Position numbers and translations under genes: made by a program. The notes beneath the pieces were generated by a model. The model was not told the DNA's origin. It saw only the letters and a program-made list of their open reading frames with translations, and ran no database searches. Shown piece after piece: positions 45,089-54,678 of a stretch of DNA of 64,000 bases. Each line of letters begins with the position of its first letter. The stretch's first letter is position 1. The stretch lies in contig NZ_CP063356.1 in assembly GCF_001866075.3 (NCBI RefSeq), positions 310,001-374,000 of the forward strand, in the 5' to 3' direction. This DNA is from Anaerobacillus isosaccharinicus (GTDB taxonomy: Bacteria > Bacillota > Bacilli > Bacillales > Anaerobacillaceae).

Positions 45089-46945
45089 TTATTCTTTTAC
45101 ATCCTTTTTCCAAAATCCTAACATTAATGCTGTAATTGCAGCCCCAATTAAAATCGCAGCAATATACATAAGTGGATTTCCATTTACTAATGGAATAACA
45201 AACAACCCACCGTGTGGAGCTGGTAATCCAATCCCAAACACCATTGTTAACGCTCCTGCTACTGCAGAACCAACGATAACAGACGGAATGACTCTACCTG
45301 GATCTGCTGCTGCAAATGGAATGGCACCTTCTGTTATAAATGATGCACCCATTATATAGTTTGTTTTACCAGCATCTTTTTCAGCCTTAGTAAATTTATT
45401 TTTAAAGAATGTTGTTGCAAGAGCAATTCCTAAAGGCGGAACCATACCACCAGCCATTACCGCTGCATGTGGAGCTAAATTCCCAGCGTCTATCATGGCA
45501 ATACCAAATGTAAAGGCTGCTTTATTAATAGGGCCACCCATATCAATAGCCATCATCCCACCTAAAATTAGCCCTAGTAAAACTAGGTTACCAGTTCCCA
45601 TGTTTCCTAACCAATTTTCCATAGCTGTGTTTAAAGCGACAACTGGCTCAATAACGATATATAGCATAACAAATCCTGTAATTAGAATACCAAATACCGG
45701 ATATAATAATACAGGTTTAATCCCCTCTAATGACTTAGGTAATGAGCTAAATACTTTTCGTAAACCTAATACTGCATAACCAGCTAAGAAACCGGCAATT
45801 AGTCCACCTAAAAATCCAGCACCACCACTTGCTGCCATTAAACCACCAACCATCCCTGGCGCAAAACCTGGACGATTAGCTATACTCATTGCGATAAAAC
45901 CAGCAAGCACAGGGATCATTAATCCAAATGCATTTCCGCCACCAATGGTCATTAATGCTTCCGCAATTGGATGGTAAGTTTCGTGTTCTGGATTAAACGC
46001 TTCTATTCCAAAGATAAATGATATAGCTATTAAAATACCACCACCGACAACAAACGGAAGCATGTTTGAAACGCCACTCATTATATGTTTATAAAAACCA
46101 GTTCTTTCTTTCGTTGGGCTTTCTTTTTGTCCGCTTTTACCGTTGTATACTGGTGCATCCTGCTTACTTGCTTTCTCAATAAGCTCTTTTGGAGCTTTGA
46201 TTGCCTGCGCTACCGGAACTGAAATGACATGCTTTCCATGAAAGCGATCCATTTCTACTGCTGTATCAGCAGCAACAATAATTGCTACAGCTTCTTTAAT
46301 CTCTTTATCTGTTAGTTCATTTTCAACACCAGCAGAGCCATTTGTCTCGACTTTAATTGAATAACCTAAATCTTTTGCTTTTGATTTCAATGCATCTGCT
46401 GCCATAAACGTATGAGCAATACCTGTTGGACAAGCTGTCACTGCTAAGATTAACCCTTTATTAGAAGCTGGCTTTTCTTCTTCTACTACTTCAGCTTCCT
46501 TTTGATTAATTGCCTCTAGCACTTCATCAACAGTCGTAGCTGTATCAAGTTTTCTTCGGAACTTCTCATCCATCAAAAATGTCGATAATCGTGACAATGT
46601 TTGTAAGTGAGTATTATTCGCTCCTTCACTAGCTGCGATCATAAAAAACAAATGACTCGGTTGCCCATCAAGTGCTTCGTAATCAACACCAACTTTTGAA
46701 CGCCCAAAAGCAATGGCAGGAGTTTTTACTGCGCTCGTTTTTGCATGGGGAATAGCAATTCCTTCTCCAATTCCCGTTGTGCTTTGAGCTTCACGGGCTA
46801 AAATCGCTTCTCTAAACTTTTTAGGATCGGCAAGTTTACCAGCTGAATCTAACTTACGAATAAGCTCATCAATAACTGCTTCCTTTGTTGTTTCTTGAAT
46901 GTTAAGCAAAATTGTGTCTTTTGTTAATAAATCTGTGATTCTCAT
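45089..46945 (-). CDS. fruA: PTS fructose transporter EIIABC
   Basis: 618 residues. EIIA domain with phosphorylated His in GIAIPHAKT (about 66), EIIB domain with Cys in TACPTGIAHT (about 172), and an eight-helix EIIC domain from about 285 with GGAGFLGGLIAGFLAGY. Imports and phosphorylates fructose to fructose 1-phosphate, the substrate of the next enzyme FruK. Confidence 0.95.
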   Translation of the reverse strand: MRITDLLTKDTILLNIQETTKEAVIDELIRKLDSAGKLADPKKFREAILAREAQSTTGIGEGIAIPHAKTSAVKTPAIAFGRSKVGVDYEALDGQPSHLFFMIAASEGANNTHLQTLSRLSTFLMDEKFRRKLDTATTVDEVLEAINQKEAEVVEEEKPASNKGLILAVTACPTGIAHTFMAADALKSKAKDLGYSIKVETNGSAGVENELTDKEIKEAVAIIVAADTAVEMDRFHGKHVISVPVAQAIKAPKELIEKASKQDAPVYNGKSGQKESPTKERTGFYKHIMSGVSNMLPFVVGGGILIAISFIFGIEAFNPEHETYHPIAEALMTIGGGNAFGLMIPVLAGFIAMSIANRPGFAPGMVGGLMAASGGAGFLGGLIAGFLAGYAVLGLRKVFSSLPKSLEGIKPVLLYPVFGILITGFVMLYIVIEPVVALNTAMENWLGNMGTGNLVLLGLILGGMMAIDMGGPINKAAFTFGIAMIDAGNLAPHAAVMAGGMVPPLGIALATTFFKNKFTKAEKDAGKTNYIMGASFITEGAIPFAAADPGRVIPSVIVGSAVAGALTMVFGIGLPAPHGGLFVIPLVNGNPLMYIAAILIGAAITALMLGFWKKDVKE

Positions 46946-46958
46946 TTTCCCTTCCCCC

Positions 46959-47873
46959 TTAGCCTATTGTTGTTACTTTTATTTCTGGTAAAAGCTTTCC
47001 GACTGTTGCTTTATCGCATAAATCTATTGAAAACGCTGTCGCACTTCCGCAAGCAATTCCAAATTTAAATGCCTCAATGAAATCACCTTGCTTTACATAC
47101 GAAGCGACAAAACCAGCAACTAATGAATCTCCTGCACCAACTGAATTTTTTAAATCTCCTTTTGGAACATTCGCAAATACTACTCCATTACTATTAATAA
47201 AAAGAGCACCTTTCGCCCCTAATGAAACAATGACGTTCTCCGGACCTTCTTCATGTAATTTTTTTCCATAAAAGCTAGCTTCTTCAACCGTTGAAATCTT
47301 TACATTAAATAGTTCTCCCAGTTCGTGCTCATTTGGTTTCACCAAAAAAGGCTTGTATTGTAAAACACCTTTAAGTGCGTCGCCAGATGTATCCGCAATA
47401 AAACGAATGTTTTTTTCAGAGCAAAGTTTTGCGATAGAGCTATAAAAGTTTGGTGAAACTGCTGGAGGAAGACTTCCTGCTAAGATCAGAAAATCCTCAT
47501 CAGATAGTGTTGAAATTTTTTTGAAAAGTTCAAGCTCTTTTTCTTTTGTTATTGTTGTTCCTAGACCGTTAATTTCTGTTTCATTTCCTGACTTAAGTTT
47601 AATATTTATCCTAGTCGGCTCATCAACTTCGACAAAATCTAGTAATATTCCAGCTTGCTCCAATTCATTGCAGATAAAAGCTCCAGTAAATCCACCAACA
47701 TATCCTAAAGCTGTACTTGTTTCTCCTAATCTATTTAAAACCCTTGAGACATTAATCCCTTTTCCACCAGGATAAAATGCTGTTTCACTCGCCCGATTTA
47801 ACACACCTATTTTTACTTCCTCTAGCCTTACTAGGTAATCAATGGACGGATTTAATGTACATGTATAAATCAT
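46959..47873 (-). CDS. fruK: 1-Phosphofructokinase
   Basis: 304 residues, PfkB fold: YPGGKGINVSRVLNRLGE near the N-terminus and SVGAGDSLVAGFVASY with catalytic Asp near residue 250. Converts fructose 1-phosphate to fructose 1,6-bisphosphate. Starts overlapping the fruR stop (4 bp). Confidence 0.95.
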   Translation of the reverse strand: MIYTCTLNPSIDYLVRLEEVKIGVLNRASETAFYPGGKGINVSRVLNRLGETSTALGYVGGFTGAFICNELEQAGILLDFVEVDEPTRINIKLKSGNETEINGLGTTITKEKELELFKKISTLSDEDFLILAGSLPPAVSPNFYSSIAKLCSEKNIRFIADTSGDALKGVLQYKPFLVKPNEHELGELFNVKISTVEEASFYGKKLHEEGPENVIVSLGAKGALFINSNGVVFANVPKGDLKNSVGAGDSLVAGFVASYVKQGDFIEAFKFGIACGSATAFSIDLCDKATVGKLLPEIKVTTIG

Positions 47874-48616
47874 GTTGTCACTACCTTTGTTTTTTGTTTA
47901 TATTCAACTAACATCTCTAGATCGATTGGGTTTGTAATAATTGTTGCTTGATTTAACTCAGCAAATTTAGAGAATGTTACTTCATTAAATTTCGTATAAT
48001 CACCAAGGATGAATGTTTCTTGGGACAAGTTCATTGCTTGTTTTTTTACGGCTGCTTCTTCTGGATCGGGTGTTGTAAACCCATACTCATTATGAATGCC
48101 ATTTACTCCAATAAAACATTTATCAAAACGATATTGCTCTAAACCTTCGACAGCACCTCGACCAATTAAAGCCCGAGTTTTTTTCTTAATATAGCCACCA
48201 ATTAAATAGGTAGAAATTTCATATTCTAGCAACGCTTCTAAATGGGTTAAACCATTTGTCACTACCTTAACCCCACTTGCTTTTATATGAGGTATCATCA
48301 TAAACGCTGTCGTCCCTGCATCAAGAAAAATACAATCATTATCACGAATTAGTGATGCGGCATACTTGGCAACCGCTTCTTTTTCTACTAAATTTTTCGT
48401 GGATTTTTCTAAAATGCTGAGCTCCTCACCTTTTTGACTCAAAAGAGAAGCGCCTCCATGAACCCGCTTTAATTTCTTTTCATTTTCTAACTGAATTAAA
48501 TCACGACGGATTGTCGATTCAGAAGAATTCGTTGCATCTACAAAATCCTGAAGTTTCACAACTTCATTTTCCGCCAACAACTCTAAAATAATCCGATGTC
48601 TTTCAGGAGTTAACAT
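47870..48616 (-). CDS. fruR: DeoR-family repressor FruR
   Basis: 248 residues. N-terminal helix-turn-helix (ERHRIILELLAENEVVKLQD, SESTIRRDLIQLENEKKLKR) and a sugar-phosphate-binding domain (IFLDAGTTAFMMIPH, DYTKFNE). First gene of fruR-fruK-fruA-ptsH-ptsI; direct repeats upstream are probable operators. Fructose 1-phosphate is the expected inducer. Confidence 0.95.
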   Translation of the reverse strand: MLTPERHRIILELLAENEVVKLQDFVDATNSSESTIRRDLIQLENEKKLKRVHGGASLLSQKGEELSILEKSTKNLVEKEAVAKYAASLIRDNDCIFLDAGTTAFMMIPHIKASGVKVVTNGLTHLEALLEYEISTYLIGGYIKKKTRALIGRGAVEGLEQYRFDKCFIGVNGIHNEYGFTTPDPEEAAVKKQAMNLSQETFILGDYTKFNEVTFSKFAELNQATIITNPIDLEMLVEYKQKTKVVTT

Positions 48617-48677
48617 AATTTTTCACCCCAAAATTTAATATCACTCATACTTATACTTACATCATAACGTAAGCCTT

Positions 48678-48715
48678 TTCATTTTTCAATCATTTTCATT
48701 CAAAACCATTCAAAA
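48678..48715. promoter_or_regulatory. Direct repeats upstream of fruR
   Basis: CATTCAAAA at 48697-48705 and 48707-48715 repeat with 10-bp period, with looser copies further along (CAATCATTT, CATTTTTC). Helically phased direct repeats are typical of DeoR/FruR operators. Confidence 0.5.
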
Positions 48716-48790
48716 TAATTCATATTTTAATCAAAAACGGTCAAATTTTATACGAATTAACGTTATCATTTCCATAAAAGTACAAAGTAT

Positions 48791-48818
48791 AAAAAAAACT
48801 GCCTCATTATGAGACAGT
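48791..48818 (-). terminator. Terminator of the DedA gene
   Basis: ACTGTCTCAT/ATGAGGCAGT stem on the minus strand followed by eight Us. Confidence 0.85.
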
Positions 48819-48829
48819 ACAATTAGTAG

Positions 48830-49429
48830 TTAGGAAGTCGTCAAATTTTTGACTACATGTTTAACCCCAAGGGTAAATAAAACAATGACTATTAATATTA
48901 ATACATTGTTTAAGAGAAAGTACCTCGCAAATGGAACTGCCTCTTCCCACCTTGGGCCAAAGCGTTGTCCAAGCCAAACATAGAGCACCGTAATCGGTAA
49001 CATAGCTAAAACCGTATACAAAGTAAATACCCAGACATTCATCTTAGCAATTCCACACGGCACCGGTATCAGTGTTCTCATTCCAGGGATGAACCTCCCA
49101 ACAAAAGCTACACCACCACCATATTTCTGAAAGAAAACTTCTGCATTTTTAATTTGTTTCTCACCTATAAACAAGTATTTGCCGTACTTTAAGATAAACG
49201 GTCGACCACCAAAACGACCGATAAAATAAAGAATTAAAGGTCCTATTGTTCCACCAACTACTCCTGAAAAAACAGCAATCCAAAAAATCATATTTCCTTC
49301 ATAAACCCAAAATCCAGCTAGAGGAAGGACAACTTCAGCCGGAATGATCTCACAGGACAAAGCCAAGACAATACCAAGATAGGACAGTTGTTTAAAGCTC
49401 TCTAAAAACGATAGTATAATATCTCTCAT
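48830..49429 (-). CDS. DedA-family membrane protein
   Basis: 199 residues, four or five helices with the DedA hallmarks FVGRFIPGMRTLIPVPCGIAKM and GGRPFILKYGKYL. DedA/YngC proteins flip undecaprenyl phosphate or other polyprenyl phosphates, or help maintain the proton motive force. AGGAG precedes ATG 49427-49429. Monocistronic. A paralogue is at 60.5 kb. Confidence 0.9.
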   Translation of the reverse strand: MRDIILSFLESFKQLSYLGIVLALSCEIIPAEVVLPLAGFWVYEGNMIFWIAVFSGVVGGTIGPLILYFIGRFGGRPFILKYGKYLFIGEKQIKNAEVFFQKYGGGVAFVGRFIPGMRTLIPVPCGIAKMNVWVFTLYTVLAMLPITVLYVWLGQRFGPRWEEAVPFARYFLLNNVLILIVIVLFTLGVKHVVKNLTTS

Positions 49430-49876
49430 TTCGACTCCTAAATTTTCTGGATAGTACCATTTTTACACACCTACTAAGAATACATACTATTACTATTTAA
49501 CTAAAGTTAGTCTATTTTTCAGTAAAAAAATCCTTCAACATTTTAAAGTATGAATAAAACGCTATCTCTATGAGACAGCCCTATAAAAATTTTTCTTGTA
49601 ACTTAATTAGAATCTTGAATAAGAGTTCTACAGATCTATACTTTCTGTTTCTATGATGTTTATTCGAAGGAAATCTAGATTAGTTTTTTCTTTTCGTTTT
49701 AAATAACATTGCTTTGTTTTTCAAATAAAAAAATTGCAGTTCTCTAGACTTGAATACTCCATACCTTTTAATAACTTCGCGTTACTTGTATTAAAATTCA
49801 TCTTTTTACTATAATAAGAAAAGCATATTACATATTTTACATGGCTCGTACTAATTGTTTTGAAAGGGATGATTTT
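49430..49876. other. Intergenic, no gene seen
   Basis: A 447-bp AT-rich stretch between the divergent DedA and BCCT genes. I see only promoter-like sequence and the upstream part of the BCCT reading frame (49841-49876), which I exclude because GTG 49877 is preceded by a good AAAGGGA site. Confidence 0.5.
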
Positions 49877-51430
49877 GTGAAAGAACTGAAATTAGGCTCG
49901 GTATTTTATATATCTGTTACAATTGTTACCCTCTTTGTCTTATGGGGATTTATTTTTCCAGATCATCTAGAGCAACAAGCTTCAAGCGCCCTTGCCTTCA
50001 CCACCGAATCATTCGGATGGTTTTATTTAATGGCCACATTTTTCTTTTTAGCATTTGCCTTTTATTTAGCTTTTGGACCATATGGAAAGATTAAATTAGG
50101 TGAAGATGATGATGAACCTGAGTATCCTTATTACACCTGGTTTGCCATGCTTTTTTCTGCTGGGATGGGGATTGGATTAGTATTTTGGGGCGTGGCAGAA
50201 CCTATCTATCATTTTATTACTCCTCCCTTTGGTATAGCTGAGGGGCTTACACCTGATGCTGCACGGTATGCACTAAGATATTCATTTTTTCACTGGGGGC
50301 TCCACCCGTGGGCTATATATACGATTGTTGCTTTAGCTCTTGCTTATGCTCAATTTCGAAAAGGTGAATCTGGTTTAATTAGTTCAACATTTAGACCACT
50401 AATCGGGGACCGTGTAGATGGGGCAGTTGGGAAAGGCATTGATACACTAGCTGCGATTGCCACAGCATTTGGGGTCGCAACCTCTTTAGGTCTGGGAACA
50501 TTGCAAATAAATGGTGGATTATCATACGTTTTTGGAATTCCAAATACAATTACTGTTCAAATGCTTATCATTTTAATCGTGACGATCTTGTATATGGTTT
50601 CGGCAACAACAGGGTTAAATCGAGGAATCCGCTATTTAAGTAATCTTAATCTAGGACTAGCTATTGGTTTATTACTGTTTGTTTTATTTGTAGGTCCTTC
50701 ATCTTTTATCCTTGATGCTTTCACAACAACAATAGGCGGGTATTTAGGAAACATTATTCCAATGAGTTTTCGAATGACGCCATTTTCGCAAGGTACTTGG
50801 GTAGGTGCTTGGACATTATTCTATTGGGCATGGTGGATTGCTTGGGCACCATTTGTTGGTTCGTTTATTGCCCGCGTATCAAAAGGACGTACTGTCAAAG
50901 AGTTTGTTCTTGGAGTGTTGCTTGTTCCGAGTATTTTTGGAACCTTTTGGTTTGCAGCTTTTGGGGGCTCCGCAATCTTCTTTGATTTATTTCAACAAGG
51001 TGGTATTTCTGAAGCTGTAAGCTCCGACGTGACGACAGCCCTTTTTATAACCCTTGAACAATTTCCATTAGGGATGATTCTTGCTTTTCTAGCCACATTT
51101 TTAATTATTACATTTTTTATTACTTCTGCCGATTCTGCTACCTTTGTACTTGGAATGTTGACCTCTAAAGGTGTCCTTAATCCAGCAAATTCAACAAAGC
51201 TAATTTGGGGCTTTTTACAATCTTCAATTGCTGCCGTTCTTTTATGGAGTGGTGGATTAGGAGGGTTACAAACCGCCTCAATAGTAGCAGCATTGCCATT
51301 TGCTATTATTATGATTTTCATGGTTTTCTCCTTAATTAAAGCTTTAAATGAAGAAGTAAGAGAAGAAAAACGGAAAGAAAAACGAAGACGAAAGAAGTTA
51401 GATGAACTACTAAAACAAAGTCAGCAATAA
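49877..51430 (+). CDS. BCCT-family glycine betaine/carnitine/choline transporter
   Basis: 517 residues from GTG 49877, twelve helices. BCCT signatures: SAGMGIGLVFWGVAEPIYHF and WTLFYWAWWIAWAPFVGSFIAR, the substrate-cage tryptophans. Charged C-terminal tail EEKRKEKRRRKKL is like the osmosensing tail of OpuD/BetP. Imports compatible solutes, fits an osmotically stressed (for example saline-alkaline) habitat. Confidence 0.95.
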   Translation: MKELKLGSVFYISVTIVTLFVLWGFIFPDHLEQQASSALAFTTESFGWFYLMATFFFLAFAFYLAFGPYGKIKLGEDDDEPEYPYYTWFAMLFSAGMGIGLVFWGVAEPIYHFITPPFGIAEGLTPDAARYALRYSFFHWGLHPWAIYTIVALALAYAQFRKGESGLISSTFRPLIGDRVDGAVGKGIDTLAAIATAFGVATSLGLGTLQINGGLSYVFGIPNTITVQMLIILIVTILYMVSATTGLNRGIRYLSNLNLGLAIGLLLFVLFVGPSSFILDAFTTTIGGYLGNIIPMSFRMTPFSQGTWVGAWTLFYWAWWIAWAPFVGSFIARVSKGRTVKEFVLGVLLVPSIFGTFWFAAFGGSAIFFDLFQQGGISEAVSSDVTTALFITLEQFPLGMILAFLATFLIITFFITSADSATFVLGMLTSKGVLNPANSTKLIWGFLQSSIAAVLLWSGGLGGLQTASIVAALPFAIIMIFMVFSLIKALNEEVREEKRKEKRRRKKLDELLKQSQQ

Positions 51431-51437
51431 CATTCGT

Positions 51438-51472
51438 AAAGAGGTTGCCTACACTAGGCTGCCTCTTTTGTT
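51438..51472 (+). terminator. Terminator of the BCCT gene
   Basis: AAAGAGGTTGCCT and AGGCTGCCTCTTT form an imperfect stem (51438-51468), then Ts. Confidence 0.8.
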
Positions 51473-51568
51473 TGGATTTTCTAGGGGAATTGTGTAAAAT
51501 AATTTTGACTAAAATTATTTGGTGAACCTATGTTGAATTATAAATAAATCTTTTTAGGAGACGAAAAA

Positions 51569-51736
51569 ATGATTATTGTAATCCTGGCACTCGTTTGTTG
51601 GACTATCGCTGCTATTTGCGCAACGATTGGCTTTTTTTCAGCGATTAAAAATAAGAAAAAAACAGCAATTATTTCATTTGGTATCGGTACGTTAGCTGTA
51701 CTGACTTGGATTTTCGGAGCTTTATTTTATTTTTAA
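51569..51736 (+). CDS. Small membrane protein (55 aa)
   Basis: ATG 51569 follows AGGAG (7 bases). Two hydrophobic helices (VILALVCWTIAAICATIGFF, IGTLAVLTWIFGALFYF) separated by a short basic loop KNKKK. No family recognised; small spore or stress membrane peptides of this type are common in Bacilli. Confidence 0.65.
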   Translation: MIIVILALVCWTIAAICATIGFFSAIKNKKKTAIISFGIGTLAVLTWIFGALFYF

Positions 51737-51925
51737 TAGGTAGTTTTCATTTTTTTCCGACTTGATGATCATGTTGTTTATAATCTAATTTTATCTGGCA
51801 CCTAATTAATTTTCTCCTCGATACCTTTGTTGTTATAACATATCCTGTAACACACCATCATCAAGAACGAGTCTCTTTCTCATTCAGAAATTTTCACTCA
51901 TTAGAGACATGTTTCATTAATTTAC

Positions 51926-51963
51926 AATAGAGACTGCTCATATCAAATGAGATAGTCTCTATT
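51926..51963. terminator. Bidirectional hairpin upstream of the MFS stop
   Basis: AATAGAGACT-CTCAT pairs with ATGAG-AGTCTCTATT (51926-51963). It probably terminates the MFS transcript on the minus strand. Confidence 0.6.
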
Positions 51964-51969
51964 TTCGAC

Positions 51970-53196
51970 CTATACAGAACTCGCCTTTTGTTCATGAGGT
52001 AATGGTTCTTGGATAGTTGTATTCGGCTTCCAATGCTTAAAAGCAAAGTATCCGACTATAATCAATGAAATAGTTCCAAAAACTAAAACCATATACTGAA
52101 AACCGATTGTATCTAAAAATAAGCCTGTGGCTAATAAAACGACTTGGAACATGACACGATCTAACATGCTTCTGAAGGAAAAGAAGCGCCCATGAAACTC
52201 TTTTGGAACCTTCGTCTGAAAAATCGTTGCCGTAATCGGAAAGAAAAAACCGATCGCTAAACCAAAAAATCCGAATGAAGTAAGTGCTAGCCATTTGATC
52301 TCAGCAAAGTATAACGAGAGATGGATAACAGCTACAACTCCTGTTATCACAAACATGAGTGTAATTGGATTTATCTTATCCGCCACTCGTTTTACGAGAT
52401 AGGCTCCTAGCATGAAAAAACATCCTTCTACGGTGTAAATCAATCCTTTTATTGTAGGATCTTGCTGCAGTTCACTAATTGCAATAACCATTAAATTAAA
52501 TCCACCTAAAAACAGCATCGGTATCATTGTCAAAATTAAAGCTGTCATTGCGATAGGCAACCCTTTTAATACAGGAAGAACTTCTTTAAAACTAGCCGCT
52601 TTCTTATCTTTTTTAGGCATATTTACCATCTTGTCATCTTCTTCTACAGACAACAAATACGTTGAGAAAAGTAAGAAACCATAAGCAACAAATGATGCGA
52701 GATAAAGAGAGTACAAACTCATAAAAACAAGCATAACTCCAGCTAATGCTGTACCAATAATTCTCGCTATCGTTGTCATATTCATATGAGCACCATTCAT
52801 TTGGAGAAGGTCGTTTTCTTTAACAACCATCGGTACTAGCGCCTGTAGTGCTGGGAAATAAAATGCCGCTGATAACTGTATCGAGATCATAAAACAAACC
52901 ATCCACCAAACAGATCCAAATTCTATCGCTAAAAACATAAAAAGGACACTAATCATCCTACCAAAGCTAGCATAGATCATAACTTTCTTCTTACTGTTAG
53001 AATCTATTATTCTACCGGCAAGTGGTGCTACTATAACACCTGCCAGCAACCCGGTAAACAAAATTAGCGATTTAAGAAAGTCAGAAGGAACATGTTGCTG
53101 TAAAAATTCAAGATTACCTATAATTCCCGTCCATAGCCCAATTCCAGCTATTAATTCACCACATAATAAGATCCATACATTTCTATTTTTCCACAT
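51970..53196 (-). CDS. Major facilitator superfamily transporter
   Basis: 408 residues, twelve helices with an MFS motif between helices 2 and 3 (RIIDSNSKKKVM) and PLAGRIIDSN. C-terminal tail short. Resembles macrolide or multidrug efflux MFS proteins (MFS_3 type) but substrate is not inferred. Monocistronic between two terminators. Confidence 0.85.
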   Translation of the reverse strand: MWKNRNVWILLCGELIAGIGLWTGIIGNLEFLQQHVPSDFLKSLILFTGLLAGVIVAPLAGRIIDSNSKKKVMIYASFGRMISVLFMFLAIEFGSVWWMVCFMISIQLSAAFYFPALQALVPMVVKENDLLQMNGAHMNMTTIARIIGTALAGVMLVFMSLYSLYLASFVAYGFLLFSTYLLSVEEDDKMVNMPKKDKKAASFKEVLPVLKGLPIAMTALILTMIPMLFLGGFNLMVIAISELQQDPTIKGLIYTVEGCFFMLGAYLVKRVADKINPITLMFVITGVVAVIHLSLYFAEIKWLALTSFGFFGLAIGFFFPITATIFQTKVPKEFHGRFFSFRSMLDRVMFQVVLLATGLFLDTIGFQYMVLVFGTISLIIVGYFAFKHWKPNTTIQEPLPHEQKASSV

Positions 53197-53323
53197 GGTC
53201 GTTCCCCACTTTTCATTTTCGTTCCAACATCATTTTATTTAGAAGTTCTAAATAAAAATATAGTACCACATCTATCTACTTTAATAAATTTCATAATTCC
53301 ACATGATCGTGATTACGATGACA

Positions 53324-53359
53324 AATAAAAAAAGCAAACGGAACATCACTGCCGTTTGC
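53324..53359 (-). terminator. Terminator of the agr-like cassette
   Basis: GCAAACGG (53334-53341) pairs with CCGTTTGC (53352-53359), followed on the minus strand by Us. Confidence 0.85.
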
Positions 53360-53392
53360 CTTATCACTTCTATTTCGTGGCGCACCTAGAAT

Positions 53393-53860
53393 TTATCTAA
53401 GAAACGCAGGTAGTTTAATTTTAAGATTGAACTTTAACAATAAAATAATTGTCAATATCATCGGAATTTGCACCATAATTAAACTAGCCATTATCCGCAT
53501 CCACGAATTGTTAAATAACTCTTCATAGCTTAAATTCAAAAATTGAACAACTGATAGAGTGGTAATAATTTCAAAGATAACCAGGAAAATAAAAGATGTT
53601 AAAGTAATTACTACACTTTTCAATAACTGAAAACGAAAAATAATAAATACTAGAAAGAAAAAGAAAAACAACGTTAAAAAAGGTTTTAATGAGGTTTGTA
53701 AAAATGTACTTAAAATAAATGCAACAGAACCTTGAAAGAATGCGAAAATAAGCATTGATTTTAGATTTGATCTAATAGAAATACCAAACAATACAAATGG
53801 AAGTGCAAGCATGATCAGTGATTCTGGGACGTTCATTAAGAAATAGCTATACCAAGCCAT
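53393..53860 (-). CDS. Polytopic membrane protein of the agr-like cassette
   Basis: 155 residues, five or six hydrophobic helices and almost no soluble part (MNVPESLIMLALPFVLFGIS at the start, LFFFFFLVFIIFRFQLL in the middle). Its size and topology match the N-terminal receptor half of AgrC-type histidine kinases, but no kinase domain follows. It lies 59 bp after agrD on the same strand, before the terminator, so it is probably the last gene of the cassette. Receptor role is inference. Confidence 0.6.
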   Translation of the reverse strand: MAWYSYFLMNVPESLIMLALPFVLFGISIRSNLKSMLIFAFFQGSVAFILSTFLQTSLKPFLTLFFFFFLVFIIFRFQLLKSVVITLTSFIFLVIFEIITTLSVVQFLNLSYEELFNNSWMRIMASLIMVQIPMILTIILLLKFNLKIKLPAFLR

Positions 53861-53918
53861 AAAAAATCTCTCCTTTAATTATGTAATCGCAATAGTTGTA
53901 TAAGAAAATCCGGTCCGT

Positions 53919-54056
53919 TTAAAGATCGTTTTTTTGCTTTTCTGGTGATTTTGGCTGGTATAAAAGGAAATTTGATGCTGAACTAATCTCTGCTTTAGCG
54001 ACGAGGACCATCAAACCTACACTAGCGCTACAAATTACACGGATAATTTTTTTCAT
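53919..54056 (-). CDS. agrD: AgrD-like cyclic lactone autoinducer precursor (45 aa)
   Basis: ATG 54054-54056 follows GGAGGT at 9 bases and overlaps the end of agrB by 29 bp. N-terminal amphipathic leader MKKIIRVICSASVGLMVLVA, core near residues 25-32 (SSASNFLL), then the acidic/Pro tail YQPKSPEK that AgrB recognises. The core has no Cys; a Ser five residues from the cleavage point (S-N-F-L-L) suggests a serine lactone, as in S. intermedius AIP and Enterococcus GBAP, rather than a thiolactone. Confidence 0.85.
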   Translation of the reverse strand: MKKIIRVICSASVGLMVLVAKAEISSASNFLLYQPKSPEKQKNDL

Positions 54057-54678
54057 TATCTTTAGACCTCCAATCTAATATTTTTTCAAATTTATCTAAG
54101 ATTGTATACGCTAAAGGATGAATGCTACTAATTTGAAATAATAAACCTAGTATTGATGCTAATAATATATCAGGAAAAACATTCATTTTAAACAGAAAAA
54201 GAATTACTGTTCCCCATAAACATATCATTAAAAAAGCAAGTTGTCGTAACTTATTCCTTTGTTGTTGAGTACTTTTTTTATAAAAGTGATTGGAAGGAGC
54301 ATAGAAATATGTCAATGTCATAGCGAATAAGATTGATATAGCTAGTAAAACTAGGTGAATATCGATACTAAGGTTCATCAAAAATTTGGTTGTTATGATA
54401 GATATCCCAAGTAGTAATATCAATCCTGCCACTAAACAGCGCAAATAGGTAGAGAAATGTTGTCCACCTGTTATTGACCTAAAAAAAGCAAATGTCAAAA
54501 ACGCTGCAAACATAATATGAACAACACCAAAAAGAGAAGAAAGAATGAATAGCAGGATTATCTTTAACAATCCACCTAAAACAATCTCAAGCCCGAAACG
54601 AACGTACTCTACTTCTTGTTTTCTATTTGAATACTGACATAACTTAATCGCTAATTTATGACTCAATTGAGAAATCAT
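54028..54678 (-). CDS. agrB: AgrB-type autoinducer-processing membrane peptidase
   Basis: 216 residues, six membrane helices. AgrB signature FGLEIVLGGLLKIILLF and the catalytic His/Cys region TGGQHFSTYLRCLVAG (His and Cys seven apart). Cleaves and cyclises AgrD. ATG 54676-54678 overlaps the stop of the histidine kinase gene; agrD overlaps its 3' end. Confidence 0.93.
   Translation of the reverse strand: MISQLSHKLAIKLCQYSNRKQEVEYVRFGLEIVLGGLLKIILLFILSSLFGVVHIMFAAFLTFAFFRSITGGQHFSTYLRCLVAGLILLLGISIITTKFLMNLSIDIHLVLLAISILFAMTLTYFYAPSNHFYKKSTQQQRNKLRQLAFLMICLWGTVILFLFKMNVFPDILLASILGLLFQISSIHPLAYTILDKFEKILDWRSKDNEKNYPCNL

Noticed and set aside
49841-49876. Upstream start of the BCCT gene at 49841
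   Set aside because: The added residues are unlike the family, and GTG 49877 has a good ribosome site.
50797-51020. Two plus-strand frames inside the BCCT gene
   Set aside because: They lie in other frames of a clearly conserved transporter and have no ribosome site.
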